Positions 27,383 through 35,681 of a stretch of DNA of 50,039 bases are shown one piece after another. A program made the translations under genes and the position numbers. Positions within the stretch are counted from its first letter, which is position 1; every line of letters begins with the position of its first letter. This DNA is from an uncultured Shewanella sp. (lineage in GTDB: Bacteria; Pseudomonadota; Gammaproteobacteria; Enterobacterales; Shewanellaceae): the NCBI RefSeq assembly GCF_947491715.1, contig NZ_CANLKR010000036.1, forward strand, positions 1 through 50,039, in the 5' to 3' direction. Below the pieces are notes generated by a model that saw only the letters and a list, made by a program, of their open reading frames with translations, ran no database searches and was not told the DNA's origin.

Positions 27383-27776
27383 TGCTACTGGATGCACTAC
27401 GAGTAAAAAAAGCTTTTTACCCACGGGAACACTAACAGCGAAAGAGGTCTACTACGGCGCGCAAAGAGACAGTAGTATAAAAGGAAATAAGCCATACCCT
27501 TCCCGTACTGTTCCCCTCAGACCATTAGAAGATAATGAGTTACATTTAAACGCATATGCATTAACAAGCAGCCCAAAGCCAGATTATCAGTTATTACCCA
27601 ACCCGACTCTGTACCTCTTTGTTAATACACGTCTTAGCGTTAAAAATAGAATTCCTATCCCTAGTTATATTACTGAATTTAAGATGCTAGCGACAGATGA
27701 ATACGCACTTCCTGGCGAATTTTCAGCAATACAACATCTTTTAATGTGCTCTGCAGGACATCCGTTATGCAATTAA
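27345..27776 (+). CDS. Conjugative transfer lipoprotein, TIGR03751-like
   Basis: A 143-residue lipoprotein with an isoleucine-rich signal and the lipobox S-A-T-G-C at about 13-17. In G-type clusters a lipoprotein of this size lies between the TraB-like and VirB4-like genes (TIGR03751, likely VirB7/TraV-like), exactly as here. It overlaps the upstream gene by 38 bp and the downstream gene by 10 bp. Confidence 0.75.
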   Translation: MIIIIIMLIALSSATGCTTSKKSFLPTGTLTAKEVYYGAQRDSSIKGNKPYPSRTVPLRPLEDNELHLNAYALTSSPKPDYQLLPNPTLYLFVNTRLSVKNRIPIPSYITEFKMLATDEYALPGEFSAIQHLLMCSAGHPLCN

Positions 27777-30541
27777 AAGATAGAGTGAAAAAACTATGCC
27801 ACACCGTAGGGCTCTCACCATCAAACTATGCTGAACCAGTAAAAGCATATTCAGAAAAAGAGATTGATGATTTAGATAGGAGGGACCCTCGTAGTTTCCC
27901 TAGTCTACTGCCGTACAGTGAATACATGACCGAATCGGAAACCTTTCTACTCGAAGATAATTATAGCCAAGCTATTATATTCACAATCAACCCCATCCCC
28001 ACCGAAGGACGAAGCCAATCGAATCTAATAATAACCAGAGACAAGCTCCAAGGCATTTTTGAAAATGAAGTAAAACCAAAACAAAAGAACCCCTGGATCA
28101 TACAGGAGTTTGCATATCAAGATGACAATATCAGTGACATTCTCGACGATATGAAAGCAAATATGTCACCCGAAGCAAAGTCTACCAAATACAGTATTGA
28201 ATATCTGGTATTAATGAAAACGCATTTAAAGGGGATAGCAAAAGAGCAAGGGATCTTTAAAGATGAACTGACTCAAAAGCAATGGAAAGGTGAAAAAAGA
28301 CGATGTAAGTTCATACTGTTTCGCCGTTGCTCTGAAGCAGAAAAAAATGACGAGTATTTCGATCCTATCGAAGATATATGCGCTGTACGTGAAGGGGTAG
28401 AACGACAAATGCGAGCAAATAGGATCCAGTTTTCTAGAGATACTGGCATTGATTTTTTTAGATGGATGCTGATTTGGTTTAATCCTAATTTCGCATTAGC
28501 CTCAAGTAAAGAGGAACTGTTTAAAAAAATAGGGATCAATAACGACGATGATATTCCGTATGGATTCGACTTTAGTGAGGCTTTGATCCACAGTAAACCC
28601 AGAATAGATATTGATAATAATTGTTGGTGGTTTGATGGCAAACCACACACGTTAATAAGAAGTGCTAAGTTCAACAAAAGACCTGAAATCGGCCAGTTAT
28701 CAGGTGAGATCAGCAATGGAATAGGCGTCAATAGCACAACAAGTAGCTTTATGGATGGATTACCTCCAGGAACTATCATCACTAAAACGATGTTAATGAC
28801 ATCTCAGGATGACGTTCTGCAACAAGCCGAAGTACTCGAAAATAAATGCAGAGGCGGGTCGCAACAATCCAATTTAACAATCAACGCCATCAAAACACTA
28901 AAACAATCTCTTTCACAGAATCAAAATATTTGCCGCTTAGCTGTTGGTGTTTATATCAGAGGTAGTGACCTCCCTGACTTAAAGAAAAAAGCTCGCGATA
29001 TTACTGCCCTTCTTTTTAGCAACAACATCACATCTTACCGACTCGAAGATGACGGTTTAGCGCTGAAATCATACATAGACTTACTGCCTATGAATTTCTT
29101 TCCAAATAGAGATCCTAAAAACAGAGTCGCTAGGAAATGTTATGTGCAGCACGCTATGAACCTTTCTCTACTGTGGGGTAGAGAAGAGGGCTCCGAACAT
29201 GTTAGCCAGATTGAGTTTAATCGAGGAGGGTCCCCCATCACCTACGACCAATTCGACAGAGACAAAGTAAACAATGCATTCGGGTTAATTGTAGGCCCTC
29301 CTGGTAGTGGGAAATCAGCCAAACTCGTGGATTTTATTCTCACAGTGATGGCTAACTATAGACCTAAGGTTTTTATTATCGAAAAGGGTAATAGCTTTGG
29401 TCTCATGGGGAAGTACCTACAAAGCATGGGAGTTTCAGTTAACTCAGTCAATGTAACCCCTGGCTCTGGTACATCATTACCCCCATTTGCAGACTCACAT
29501 CTCTTATTTGAACAAGAAAATAGAGCAGGCATGAAATATGACAGTATCACAGACGATATCTACGCCGATCTAATCGAAGAAAACCCTGAGGATGACGAAC
29601 AGAGAGATATTATGGGGGAAATGGAAGTATCTGCTATGTTGATGATAACCGGCGGAGAAAAAGAAGAACAAAAGCATTACCGTCGCGCTGAAAGAGGACT
29701 ACTCCGACGATGCATAAGAGATGCCGCAATCACTGCGAAGCAAGAAAATAGAATGATGTTAACGCAAGATCTTCAAAAGCAATTAGCCATCACTTCCAAA
29801 GATCCCGATCTAAACACAAAGCAGCAAGAAAAACTCGCCGACATGGCTGCAGCTATGGACTCATGGACCCATGGATTTGATGGAGAGCTATTTAACAGGG
29901 AAGGCGAAGCATGGCCTGACGTAGATGTCACTATTGTGGATTTAGGCACACTCACAAAATCAGGTTACGAAGCCCAACTTGCATTAACATACATTAGTTT
30001 AATGATGAAAATTAACGCTATTGCAGAAGCTAACCAGTTCAGTGGCCGCCATAATCTTGTTATTACTGATGAGTCCCATATTATTACCACAGAAGAACTA
30101 CTACTCAGCATCCTGATTAAAATAGTAAAAATGTTCAGGAAATTAAATACATGGCCTATATTTGCTACTCAAAATCTCAGTGATTTCCCCGACGTTGCCC
30201 GTAAATTGTTAAATATGATTGAGTGGTGGCAGGTATTAGCCCCATCCAAGGATGAAATTGAACAACTTAAGGCGTTTAAAGATCTGTCTGAAGAGCAGAT
30301 CACATTAATGAAATCATGCAGAAAACAGACAAAGTGTTATACCGAAGGTGTCCTATTTTCTGAAAAACTTAACCCCCTCCTGTTTCGAAGCGTTCCCCCT
30401 AGCCTGCATTTAGTATTAGCGGGTTCAGATGGGAAAGAAAAGAAAGCGCTACGGGATGAAATGCATGCTTTGAATTGCAGTGATATTGATGCCGCCATTA
30501 GCTTGGCCAAAAAATTAGATAAAAAAAGAGGCATAATATGA
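27767..30541 (+). CDS. traC: TraC/VirB4-type conjugation ATPase, TIGR03744
   Basis: A 924-residue cytoplasmic ATPase from the ATG at 27767 (AGGA about nine bases upstream; an in-frame GTG at 27746 is less likely). Walker A G-P-P-G-S-G-K-S is at 510-517, and Walker B NLVITDESH with D-E-S-H at 768-771 has the TraC/VirB4 form. The N-terminal half is the all-alpha/beta TraC_N-like domain. It powers assembly of the transfer pilus. Full length for the ICE family, with no frameshift. The stop overlaps the next start (ATGA). Confidence 0.92.
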   Translation: MQLKDRVKKLCHTVGLSPSNYAEPVKAYSEKEIDDLDRRDPRSFPSLLPYSEYMTESETFLLEDNYSQAIIFTINPIPTEGRSQSNLIITRDKLQGIFENEVKPKQKNPWIIQEFAYQDDNISDILDDMKANMSPEAKSTKYSIEYLVLMKTHLKGIAKEQGIFKDELTQKQWKGEKRRCKFILFRRCSEAEKNDEYFDPIEDICAVREGVERQMRANRIQFSRDTGIDFFRWMLIWFNPNFALASSKEELFKKIGINNDDDIPYGFDFSEALIHSKPRIDIDNNCWWFDGKPHTLIRSAKFNKRPEIGQLSGEISNGIGVNSTTSSFMDGLPPGTIITKTMLMTSQDDVLQQAEVLENKCRGGSQQSNLTINAIKTLKQSLSQNQNICRLAVGVYIRGSDLPDLKKKARDITALLFSNNITSYRLEDDGLALKSYIDLLPMNFFPNRDPKNRVARKCYVQHAMNLSLLWGREEGSEHVSQIEFNRGGSPITYDQFDRDKVNNAFGLIVGPPGSGKSAKLVDFILTVMANYRPKVFIIEKGNSFGLMGKYLQSMGVSVNSVNVTPGSGTSLPPFADSHLLFEQENRAGMKYDSITDDIYADLIEENPEDDEQRDIMGEMEVSAMLMITGGEKEEQKHYRRAERGLLRRCIRDAAITAKQENRMMLTQDLQKQLAITSKDPDLNTKQQEKLADMAAAMDSWTHGFDGELFNREGEAWPDVDVTIVDLGTLTKSGYEAQLALTYISLMMKINAIAEANQFSGRHNLVITDESHIITTEELLLSILIKIVKMFRKLNTWPIFATQNLSDFPDVARKLLNMIEWWQVLAPSKDEIEQLKAFKDLSEEQITLMKSCRKQTKCYTEGVLFSEKLNPLLFRSVPPSLHLVLAGSDGKEKKALRDEMHALNCSDIDAAISLAKKLDKKRGII

Positions 30542-30981
30542 AACAAGTTATAGCTGCCTTTATTAGCTGGCTACTCATCACCATACCGGTCTTCGCAACC
30601 CCCCACATCGATATATTCATTAGCCATACTCAGGCATTCGACGTCGAACGCTTTGAGCGAATAACAGCGAGCAATGCAAGAGTATACTGGCTTGGCGCGG
30701 ATCTTACTGCGTTACAAGCAATCAATAGTCGCTTTTTAAGAACAGGCTCTATTGATGAAGTTAAACCCCGCATCCAAAAAATCATACAGTCACCGGCAAT
30801 ACAAAAATTAATGAGTGCCATTAGTCAGGCTGAAAACGCTAAAGCTAAAGCCAACAAATTAGGCGTTAAAGCATATCCAGCCATGGTCTTTAATGATAAG
30901 TGCGTTGTATACGGATTAAGTGTTTATGAATCTTGGAAAAAGTATCAAAGGTTCACTGATAAAAAGCGAGTATGCCAATAA
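30538..30981 (+). CDS. TIGR03757 (DUF1525) conjugative element protein
   Basis: A 147-residue exported protein: signal peptide ending VFA-TPHI, then D-I-F-I-S-H-T (the family's short motif), and the C-terminal A-x-x-L-G-V-K-A-Y-P-A-M-V-F with C-V-V-Y-G-L typical of DUF1525. It resembles the TrbC/TraW thioredoxin-like group. It is coupled to TraC by a 4-bp overlap. Confidence 0.85.
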   Translation: MKQVIAAFISWLLITIPVFATPHIDIFISHTQAFDVERFERITASNARVYWLGADLTALQAINSRFLRTGSIDEVKPRIQKIIQSPAIQKLMSAISQAENAKAKANKLGVKAYPAMVFNDKCVVYGLSVYESWKKYQRFTDKKRVCQ

Positions 30982-31000
30982 AATAGAAATAGAGGTCCCA

Positions 31001-32017
31001 ATGAGTAGATTTACTAAATCGCTGTTAATGCCTATTATGTGCATACTTTTATCCTCCTCAGCTATCTGCGCTGAACAATCCGAGTTAACAATTACTGAAC
31101 TCGCTCAAGATCACTTTAATTTCTCGTGCGTTCAATTAGAAATTGTAGGAGTGTGTTTTTGGTTAAAGTGCTCTTTGCTCACATGCAGTGTGGAATACAG
31201 CGTACTTAATAGCCATTTCTCACCCGATCTGTTTGTCGAAAGCAGACGTAGTGATAGTCATTCCGCTGGCATCTTATCAAGTATCCAACATCAACCTGCT
31301 AAGCAAATAGGTAAAACCCTACTTGGCGTAGAACAAGGCCAAGGGAGCAAAACTGCTAGCTTACAAAAAAAAGCAAAATCGAGTTTACAATTCACTGATG
31401 TCAGTATTACAGGATCTGCTGATATCATAATGACTGATATGATATTTAATCAGATGTTTAATGCCACTGGAACGTTTGAATGGTGTGATAGTAAAGTCAC
31501 TCCTTTCTATCCCTATTTTAATTCGCTGTTAGACTTAGAATGGAGATTAGGGCTCTATGAAATGCTAGCCTCGGTAGGTAATACAGATAGAAAGATTGAG
31601 GATAATACGAATCCGGCCCCGATAACATGGGGAAAGATATACCCTCGGACAGGTCACATTATTGGGGATGATCCTTATCGAACCAGTGCTGTAAATGTTC
31701 ACAAAGGCGCTGATTTTATTACGAGTGACGATCACCAATGGCCTCATCTTTATTCTGCCCCTCCATCAGATCCAAATGAGATTGTCGGTCGTGGATACGG
31801 GCATGTTAAAGAATCAAGTGATAAAGCAGGAAAATGGCAGTTGAATCACCCGCGAGAAAGGGGGAATTCTTGTTATATATTCCCTGATCCAGAGGCAAAG
31901 CTAAACAGTATTAGTTCGAGTAACGGTAATTATATTTGGACACTTTGGCGAAAGTACAATTGCTGTCGACGAGAAGGGCAAACCTTTCTTTATAAAATAG
32001 AATTTGAAGATGACTAA
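31001..32017 (+). CDS. TraU-like exported protein, TIGR03756
   Basis: A 338-residue protein from the ATG at 31001 (AGAGG upstream). Signal peptide: LLMPIMCILLSSSAICA. The mature part begins with a cysteine-rich segment (C.Q.EIVGVCFWLKCSLLTC) that marks the TraU-like PFL_4710 family, and further cysteines (about nine in all) suit periplasmic disulphides. It is the last gene of this block. In canonical ICE clusters the TIGR03755 gene would follow, but here that gene is at 9271. Confidence 0.85.
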   Translation: MSRFTKSLLMPIMCILLSSSAICAEQSELTITELAQDHFNFSCVQLEIVGVCFWLKCSLLTCSVEYSVLNSHFSPDLFVESRRSDSHSAGILSSIQHQPAKQIGKTLLGVEQGQGSKTASLQKKAKSSLQFTDVSITGSADIIMTDMIFNQMFNATGTFEWCDSKVTPFYPYFNSLLDLEWRLGLYEMLASVGNTDRKIEDNTNPAPITWGKIYPRTGHIIGDDPYRTSAVNVHKGADFITSDDHQWPHLYSAPPSDPNEIVGRGYGHVKESSDKAGKWQLNHPRERGNSCYIFPDPEAKLNSISSSNGNYIWTLWRKYNCCRREGQTFLYKIEFEDD

Positions 32018-32239
32018 TCCTGTTTTGTCGCTGAACCTAAAGTATAAATTTATAGCGACACCTGTATTGTTGTTTAAAGCATATTTTGGTTGAAACAACA
32101 CCGTATAAGAAATGAGGAATGAAAAGATATCCACATATCCACCGCTCTATAATAAGATCTTTATAAGGATCTATAAAATCTATAAAGATCTATAAGATCT
32201 ATAGCTTTCTATTTAATCATTATTATCAGTGCTATACAG
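32018..32239. other. AT-rich origin segment with GATC repeats
   Basis: A non-coding stretch between the transfer block and the iterons. Five AGATCT or GGATCT-like sites lie at about 32154-32205 within a strongly A/T-rich run of TATAA words, as expected of a strand-opening region rich in Dam sites. A near-consensus DnaA box (ATATCCACA, one mismatch) lies at about 32127-32135. Confidence 0.6.
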
Positions 32240-32241
32240 TT

Positions 32242-32372
32242 CTATAAATCACGTTTTACTGTCCTTTAAACTACGTTCTACTGTCCTATAAATCACGTTT
32301 TACTGTCCTATAAATCACGTTTTACTGTCCTTTAAACTACGTTTTACTGTCCTTTAAATCACGTTTTACTGT
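32242..32372. repeat. Replication iterons (6 x 22 bp)
   Basis: Six direct repeats with core ACGTTTTACTGT (second copy has C for T) begin at 32251, 32273, 32295, 32317, 32339 and 32361, exactly 22 bp apart. Full units read like TATAAATCACGTTTTACTGT. The spacing of two helical turns and the Rep_3-type gene 250 bp downstream identify them as initiator-binding iterons of oriV. A partial DnaA-box-like ATCCACA follows at about 32379. Confidence 0.92.
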
Positions 32373-32550
32373 TGTTCATCCACAGCCCTCTTCCACAAGT
32401 AACTATTTAACGGTATAAAAATAGTCTGTTATAGCCCGTACATACCGATCTAATCTTTAAATTCGTATGAATGTTGCCCATATCAATTAATAGTCTAGTA
32501 TTACTACTTACTGTTATTTTTTTATCGGATAAGCATTGTTAGCAGTTTTA

Positions 32551-32596
32551 TTTGACGATCCGTGTAAAATTAACCGATTTATGACAGTAAAACGTG
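32551..32596 (+). promoter_or_regulatory. rep promoter with inverted iteron operator
   Basis: TTGACG (-35-like) lies near 32551, with a weak -10 about 18 bp on. At 32584-32595 is ACAGTAAAACGT, the exact reverse complement of the iteron core ACGTTTTACTGT. A single inverted iteron over the initiator promoter is the usual autorepression site for Rep dimers in iteron plasmids. Confidence 0.65.
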
Positions 32597-32628
32597 ATAG
32601 TTACTATTGAGAGTGCAAAGGGAAAGTG

Positions 32629-33663
32629 ATGGAAGAGGAATTTGAAGTACAGACAGATAACATTATTACCAGTGCTGACATGAGAGATGTCAGTCGATCA
32701 TTTTTTAAAAAAGCCCATGAACTGGTGTTTTCACAAATATCATTGACCCCTATACAACATGACATATTTGCCTTATTTCTATCTAAATATCATAAAGACA
32801 ATTGGACCGAATTTTTAGAAAAAGGAGAAATATCAAAGATCCCTGTCTATAAATTTAATACAAACGTGCTATGTGAATGGTTTGGATTGACCGTTAACCA
32901 TCTCGCTACTGTACTAGTCGGTCCTTGTGCAGATCTTTCAGGTAAGAAAATAGGGTGTAGGACTCATGATGAATTTGATTTTATCCCCCTATTTTCTCGC
33001 GTACGTTACAGGAAAGGTCAACTCATTATCTCACCGAACCACCAATTAGTACGAGCTTATATGGGAGCCAGCCAAGGCCATAGCCTTGTTTCTCATCAAG
33101 AGTTTAGAAGGCTAAAGTTAAGCTCATCAAAGCGCCTATATACAATACTATGTAGATTTAAAAATAATAGAATGACCTTACATACGCAACCACTTCAAGA
33201 CTTATATGGATTATTTGGACTTGTTGACGAAAGAGGAAAGGTTAAGAAAAAAACATATATGCAGACTGGTCATTTTATTAGTCGAATAATTATACCCGCT
33301 ATTAATGAAATTAGTGTGGTTGAAAAAAATATCACATTCCACACTAACGAGACCACCGGAAGTTTAGGGTTCTCATATGAAAAATCAGGCCGAACGATCG
33401 TTGGTATAAAATTTCTATTTACTTGGAAACAGGAAGTTGATAAAGGACCTGCGCTCAATTATCAAACAGCCATTCAAACTTATAAGCAATTGATGGCTAT
33501 TAAGTTTTGTTTGCCGCCTCAGGATGAGCTTGACAATGCTATGAATTTTATAGGAAAAATGGTTCTGGATAAAGAGCTTGATTTCAACGTCGACGTAACT
33601 GGCTTTATGGCCCGTTATACAGCTGCAACAGAAGCTACATTGGATATGCTAGAACCGACTTAA
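32629..33663 (+). CDS. rep: Plasmid replication initiator (Rep_3 type)
   Basis: A 344-residue initiator. The N-terminal half has a winged-helix-like segment (LTPIQHDIFALFLSKYHKDN). The second (about 150-265) has SHQEFRRLKLSSSKRLYTIL, the RepB/RepE WH2 hallmark where the protein reads iterons. The ATG at 32629 follows AAAGGGA; a GTG at 32626 is possible. The context of six iterons, AT-rich opener and inverted iteron supports the call strongly. The C-terminal 60 residues look family-specific. Confidence 0.85.
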   Translation: MEEEFEVQTDNIITSADMRDVSRSFFKKAHELVFSQISLTPIQHDIFALFLSKYHKDNWTEFLEKGEISKIPVYKFNTNVLCEWFGLTVNHLATVLVGPCADLSGKKIGCRTHDEFDFIPLFSRVRYRKGQLIISPNHQLVRAYMGASQGHSLVSHQEFRRLKLSSSKRLYTILCRFKNNRMTLHTQPLQDLYGLFGLVDERGKVKKKTYMQTGHFISRIIIPAINEISVVEKNITFHTNETTGSLGFSYEKSGRTIVGIKFLFTWKQEVDKGPALNYQTAIQTYKQLMAIKFCLPPQDELDNAMNFIGKMVLDKELDFNVDVTGFMARYTAATEATLDMLEPT

Positions 33664-33714
33664 CATACTAAGAACATTAGTTTGAGTAACAACTTCAAAG
33701 CTCAAATCCTAAAA

Positions 33715-33995
33715 TTGACAATTTTTAGCCTTTCGGTTAGTCTGAAAAATAGACACTTCGTCGAACGCACATGTAACCCACTAAAAAACAAAAAAACCTA
33801 AAAGCAAAATACCCTAAGACCCCATCAACCAGCCACTGTCTGCTTGATGCCGTTTTTATTACGCCACCGATCCCCCAGTTCACCCGCCTACGGCTTAAGG
33901 CAAATCTTCTGATCGCCGAACTCAACTAACCCACACCCGCGCCCTTAGTCCTGAGATGGCCTAAATCCGGTTGCACTTAAATAAGGATATATACC
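33715..33995 (+). promoter_or_regulatory. Promoter and structured leader, copy B
   Basis: The same promoter as copy A: TTGACA (33715-33720), 17 bp, TAGTCT (33738-33743). Also shared: GTCTGAAAAATAGAC dyad; hairpin CATCAA...TTGATG (33823-33849) followed by CCGTTTTT; core 33878-33922; RBS-proximal hairpin with loop TGAGAT (33945-33964). The hairpin loops and flanks differ from copy A while stems, order and spacing are kept, which points to selection on structure. It drives the frameshift gene, the ferredoxin and probably the DUF3150 gene. AAGGA precedes the first ATG. Confidence 0.8.
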
Positions 33996-34243
33996 ATGGA
34001 AAAAACATATGTTGTATGGAGCCCGGATAAAGTTCTTTGGGATCTACATGAGAAAGTTGACACTTACCAAGGGTTAATAAACGCCAAAAAAAACACGAAT
34101 GCTCAGTATCATCCATTGTACATACGAACAGTATAGAGGAAGTCGTGGAAGCATTTTTTAATGAAACTGATGTAGAAATCAAGTACCACATGCTCGAAGA
34201 AGCGACCACTGAAACAAACCATGGAGGCGATGATGATAGTTAA
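33996..34243 (+). CDS. Small gene with a -1 frameshift signal
   Basis: From the ATG at 33996, just after leader B, the zero frame gives 46 residues (start MEKTYVVWSPDKVLWDLHEK) and stops at 34134-34136. At 34088-34094 lies A-AAA-AAC, a classic -1 slippery heptamer inside an eight-A run. Shifting there continues for 49 more acidic residues (…SIEEVVEAFFNETDVEIKYH…) to a stop at 34241-34243, giving 82 residues that overlap the ferredoxin start by 11 bp. The -1 extension reads like normal protein. Alternatives: transcriptional slippage, or a true or artefactual one-base deletion in the A-run. Function unknown. Confidence 0.5.
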
Positions 34244-34469
34244 GTTAAAACCATCCGTTCATACCGTGTTAACACTACTTGAAAAGGATAAATACGTAAC
34301 CAAAGCTGAATGCCGAAATGGGTTCTGTAGCGCATGTAAATGCCGATTAATTGAAGGAAAAATTGAGTATGAAACTTACCCCCTAGCCGCCCACAATTTA
34401 GACGAAATTCTGATTTGTTGCGCTAGACCACTTACTGAAATCGAGATCCAAATTGATTTAAGTCAATAA
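34233..34469 (+). CDS. YfaE-like [2Fe-2S] ferredoxin
   Basis: A 78-residue ferredoxin with C27-x4-C32-x2-C35 (ECRNGFCSACKC) and a distal Cys pair (ILICCARPL, 62-63) that supplies the fourth ligand. Length, the start MIVKLKPS and the ending TEIEIQIDL closely resemble YfaE, the ferredoxin that maintains the diferric-tyrosyl cofactor of class Ia ribonucleotide reductase. I start it at 34233, five bases after GGAGG; ATGs at 34221 and 34230 are too close to that site. No nrd gene is in the window, so it would act on the host enzyme or another partner. Confidence 0.8.
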   Translation: MIVKLKPSVHTVLTLLEKDKYVTKAECRNGFCSACKCRLIEGKIEYETYPLAAHNLDEILICCARPLTEIEIQIDLSQ

Positions 34470-34490
34470 CCCATGATTATGGAGAATCCC

Positions 34491-35558
34491 ATGAACAGTG
34501 TAGAAACCGAGACAACCTTGGTTATGTACCACGTTGGTACCGATAACGTAACCGGATGTCATGGTACTAGTACCGTACCTGAAGCCGACGTATTGATTGA
34601 CGGTAATAAAGTTAAGAATAAGAACTTAACTAAAAATACTGTTATGTGGCTACCTGCCAAATACTTGGACACAACATATAACCCTAGCAAACTCCTTTCC
34701 ACTAAAGTTAGCTCTTATGTCTCTTCAGCTTTCAAGCGTGTTCTTCACGAAAATGGAATATATATCAATGATGTATATTTTATTAGTAGTGACGAGATGG
34801 TAAAGGTTAATGAAGAGCTAAATGACATAACCGAAAAAGGTTATCAGCGCTTAGATCAAATTGAGGCTCAGTGGGACACGATTGTCGGTGATCATTGTAG
34901 TAATCCTGAAAACAGAGAAATAGCAGGATTAATTCAAGATCATGCTCTATCAGCCGCAGAGTGGAAATCCAAGTTCACATTTAAACCCCCTGTACCTATG
35001 CACGTTAAACCCATCTTTATTGAAGATGCCCATTCACTACAAGAAATGCAGGTTCGACAATTATATGTTGAGATCAGTAACGAAGCTGAAAAACAACTAA
35101 ATCACTTAAGTAAACCCTCAATGAGTATAGGGCAGAAGTTTAGGCAACCACTTGCCCGTCTAGTTCGTAAAATATGCTCTTTAGCGTTTATTGAACCAAA
35201 GATTATTGCTGTGGTTGATTACGTCGAACATGCTATTCGCATTTTACCTAAAAAAGGAAAACTACCCCCATCCGATGTTGAGGTCGTCAAAGATGTCTAT
35301 TACGGCTTATCAAGCCCTAATCGTATCAAAGAGGTAATTGAACAACGAGATCCCACATCTAACGCCAATGCATTACTACAAAGTATGAATGATGCAGGTA
35401 ACGCCGCCGACAATACCCAAGATACTGATTTGACCGGTTCTATTCACCCAACCGGCGACGGTGTAGGCGATGACGAAGATAGCCGTGATTTCGATGATGT
35501 AGGCGATGACGCTAGTAATGATGATGAAAGTCATGGCTGGGGTAAGGATGTATGGTGA
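34491..35558 (+). CDS. DUF3150-like protein
   Basis: A 355-residue cytoplasmic protein. I use the ATG at 34491 (GGAG seven bases upstream); upstream ATGs at 34473 and 34479 are possible. The central part (KVSSYVSSAFKRVLHENGIY, then FISSDEMVKVNEELND and W.TIVGDH) matches DUF3150 proteins by memory. These accompany CobS-like AAA and CobT-like VWA genes on large conjugative plasmids. The last 50 residues are a very acidic Asp/Gly-rich tail (DGVGDDEDSRDFDDVGDD), perhaps a protein- or metal-contact tail. Its partner genes are 18 kb away but share the same leader. Confidence 0.65.
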   Translation: MNSVETETTLVMYHVGTDNVTGCHGTSTVPEADVLIDGNKVKNKNLTKNTVMWLPAKYLDTTYNPSKLLSTKVSSYVSSAFKRVLHENGIYINDVYFISSDEMVKVNEELNDITEKGYQRLDQIEAQWDTIVGDHCSNPENREIAGLIQDHALSAAEWKSKFTFKPPVPMHVKPIFIEDAHSLQEMQVRQLYVEISNEAEKQLNHLSKPSMSIGQKFRQPLARLVRKICSLAFIEPKIIAVVDYVEHAIRILPKKGKLPPSDVEVVKDVYYGLSSPNRIKEVIEQRDPTSNANALLQSMNDAGNAADNTQDTDLTGSIHPTGDGVGDDEDSRDFDDVGDDASNDDESHGWGKDVW

Positions 35559-35634
35559 ACACCGTATAATGTGTATTTATTTTTTAAAGATGCAGTGCTA
35601 ACGGTTAAATAATAAATACCATCCAACCCAATAG

Positions 35635-35668
35635 GGAGTCTATCCCTTGTGGGGTGTTCTCCTTTTTT
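35635..35668 (+). terminator. Terminator or attenuator before the 35682 gene
   Basis: Stem GGAG-TCT-ATCCC, loop TTGT, then GGGGT-GTT-CTCC, followed by six T's (35663-35668) and immediately by AAGGAG, the ribosome site of the next gene. The T-run abuts the ribosome site, so it could attenuate that gene as well as end the DUF3150 operon. Confidence 0.75.
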
Positions 35669-35681
35669 AAGGAGACTTATT

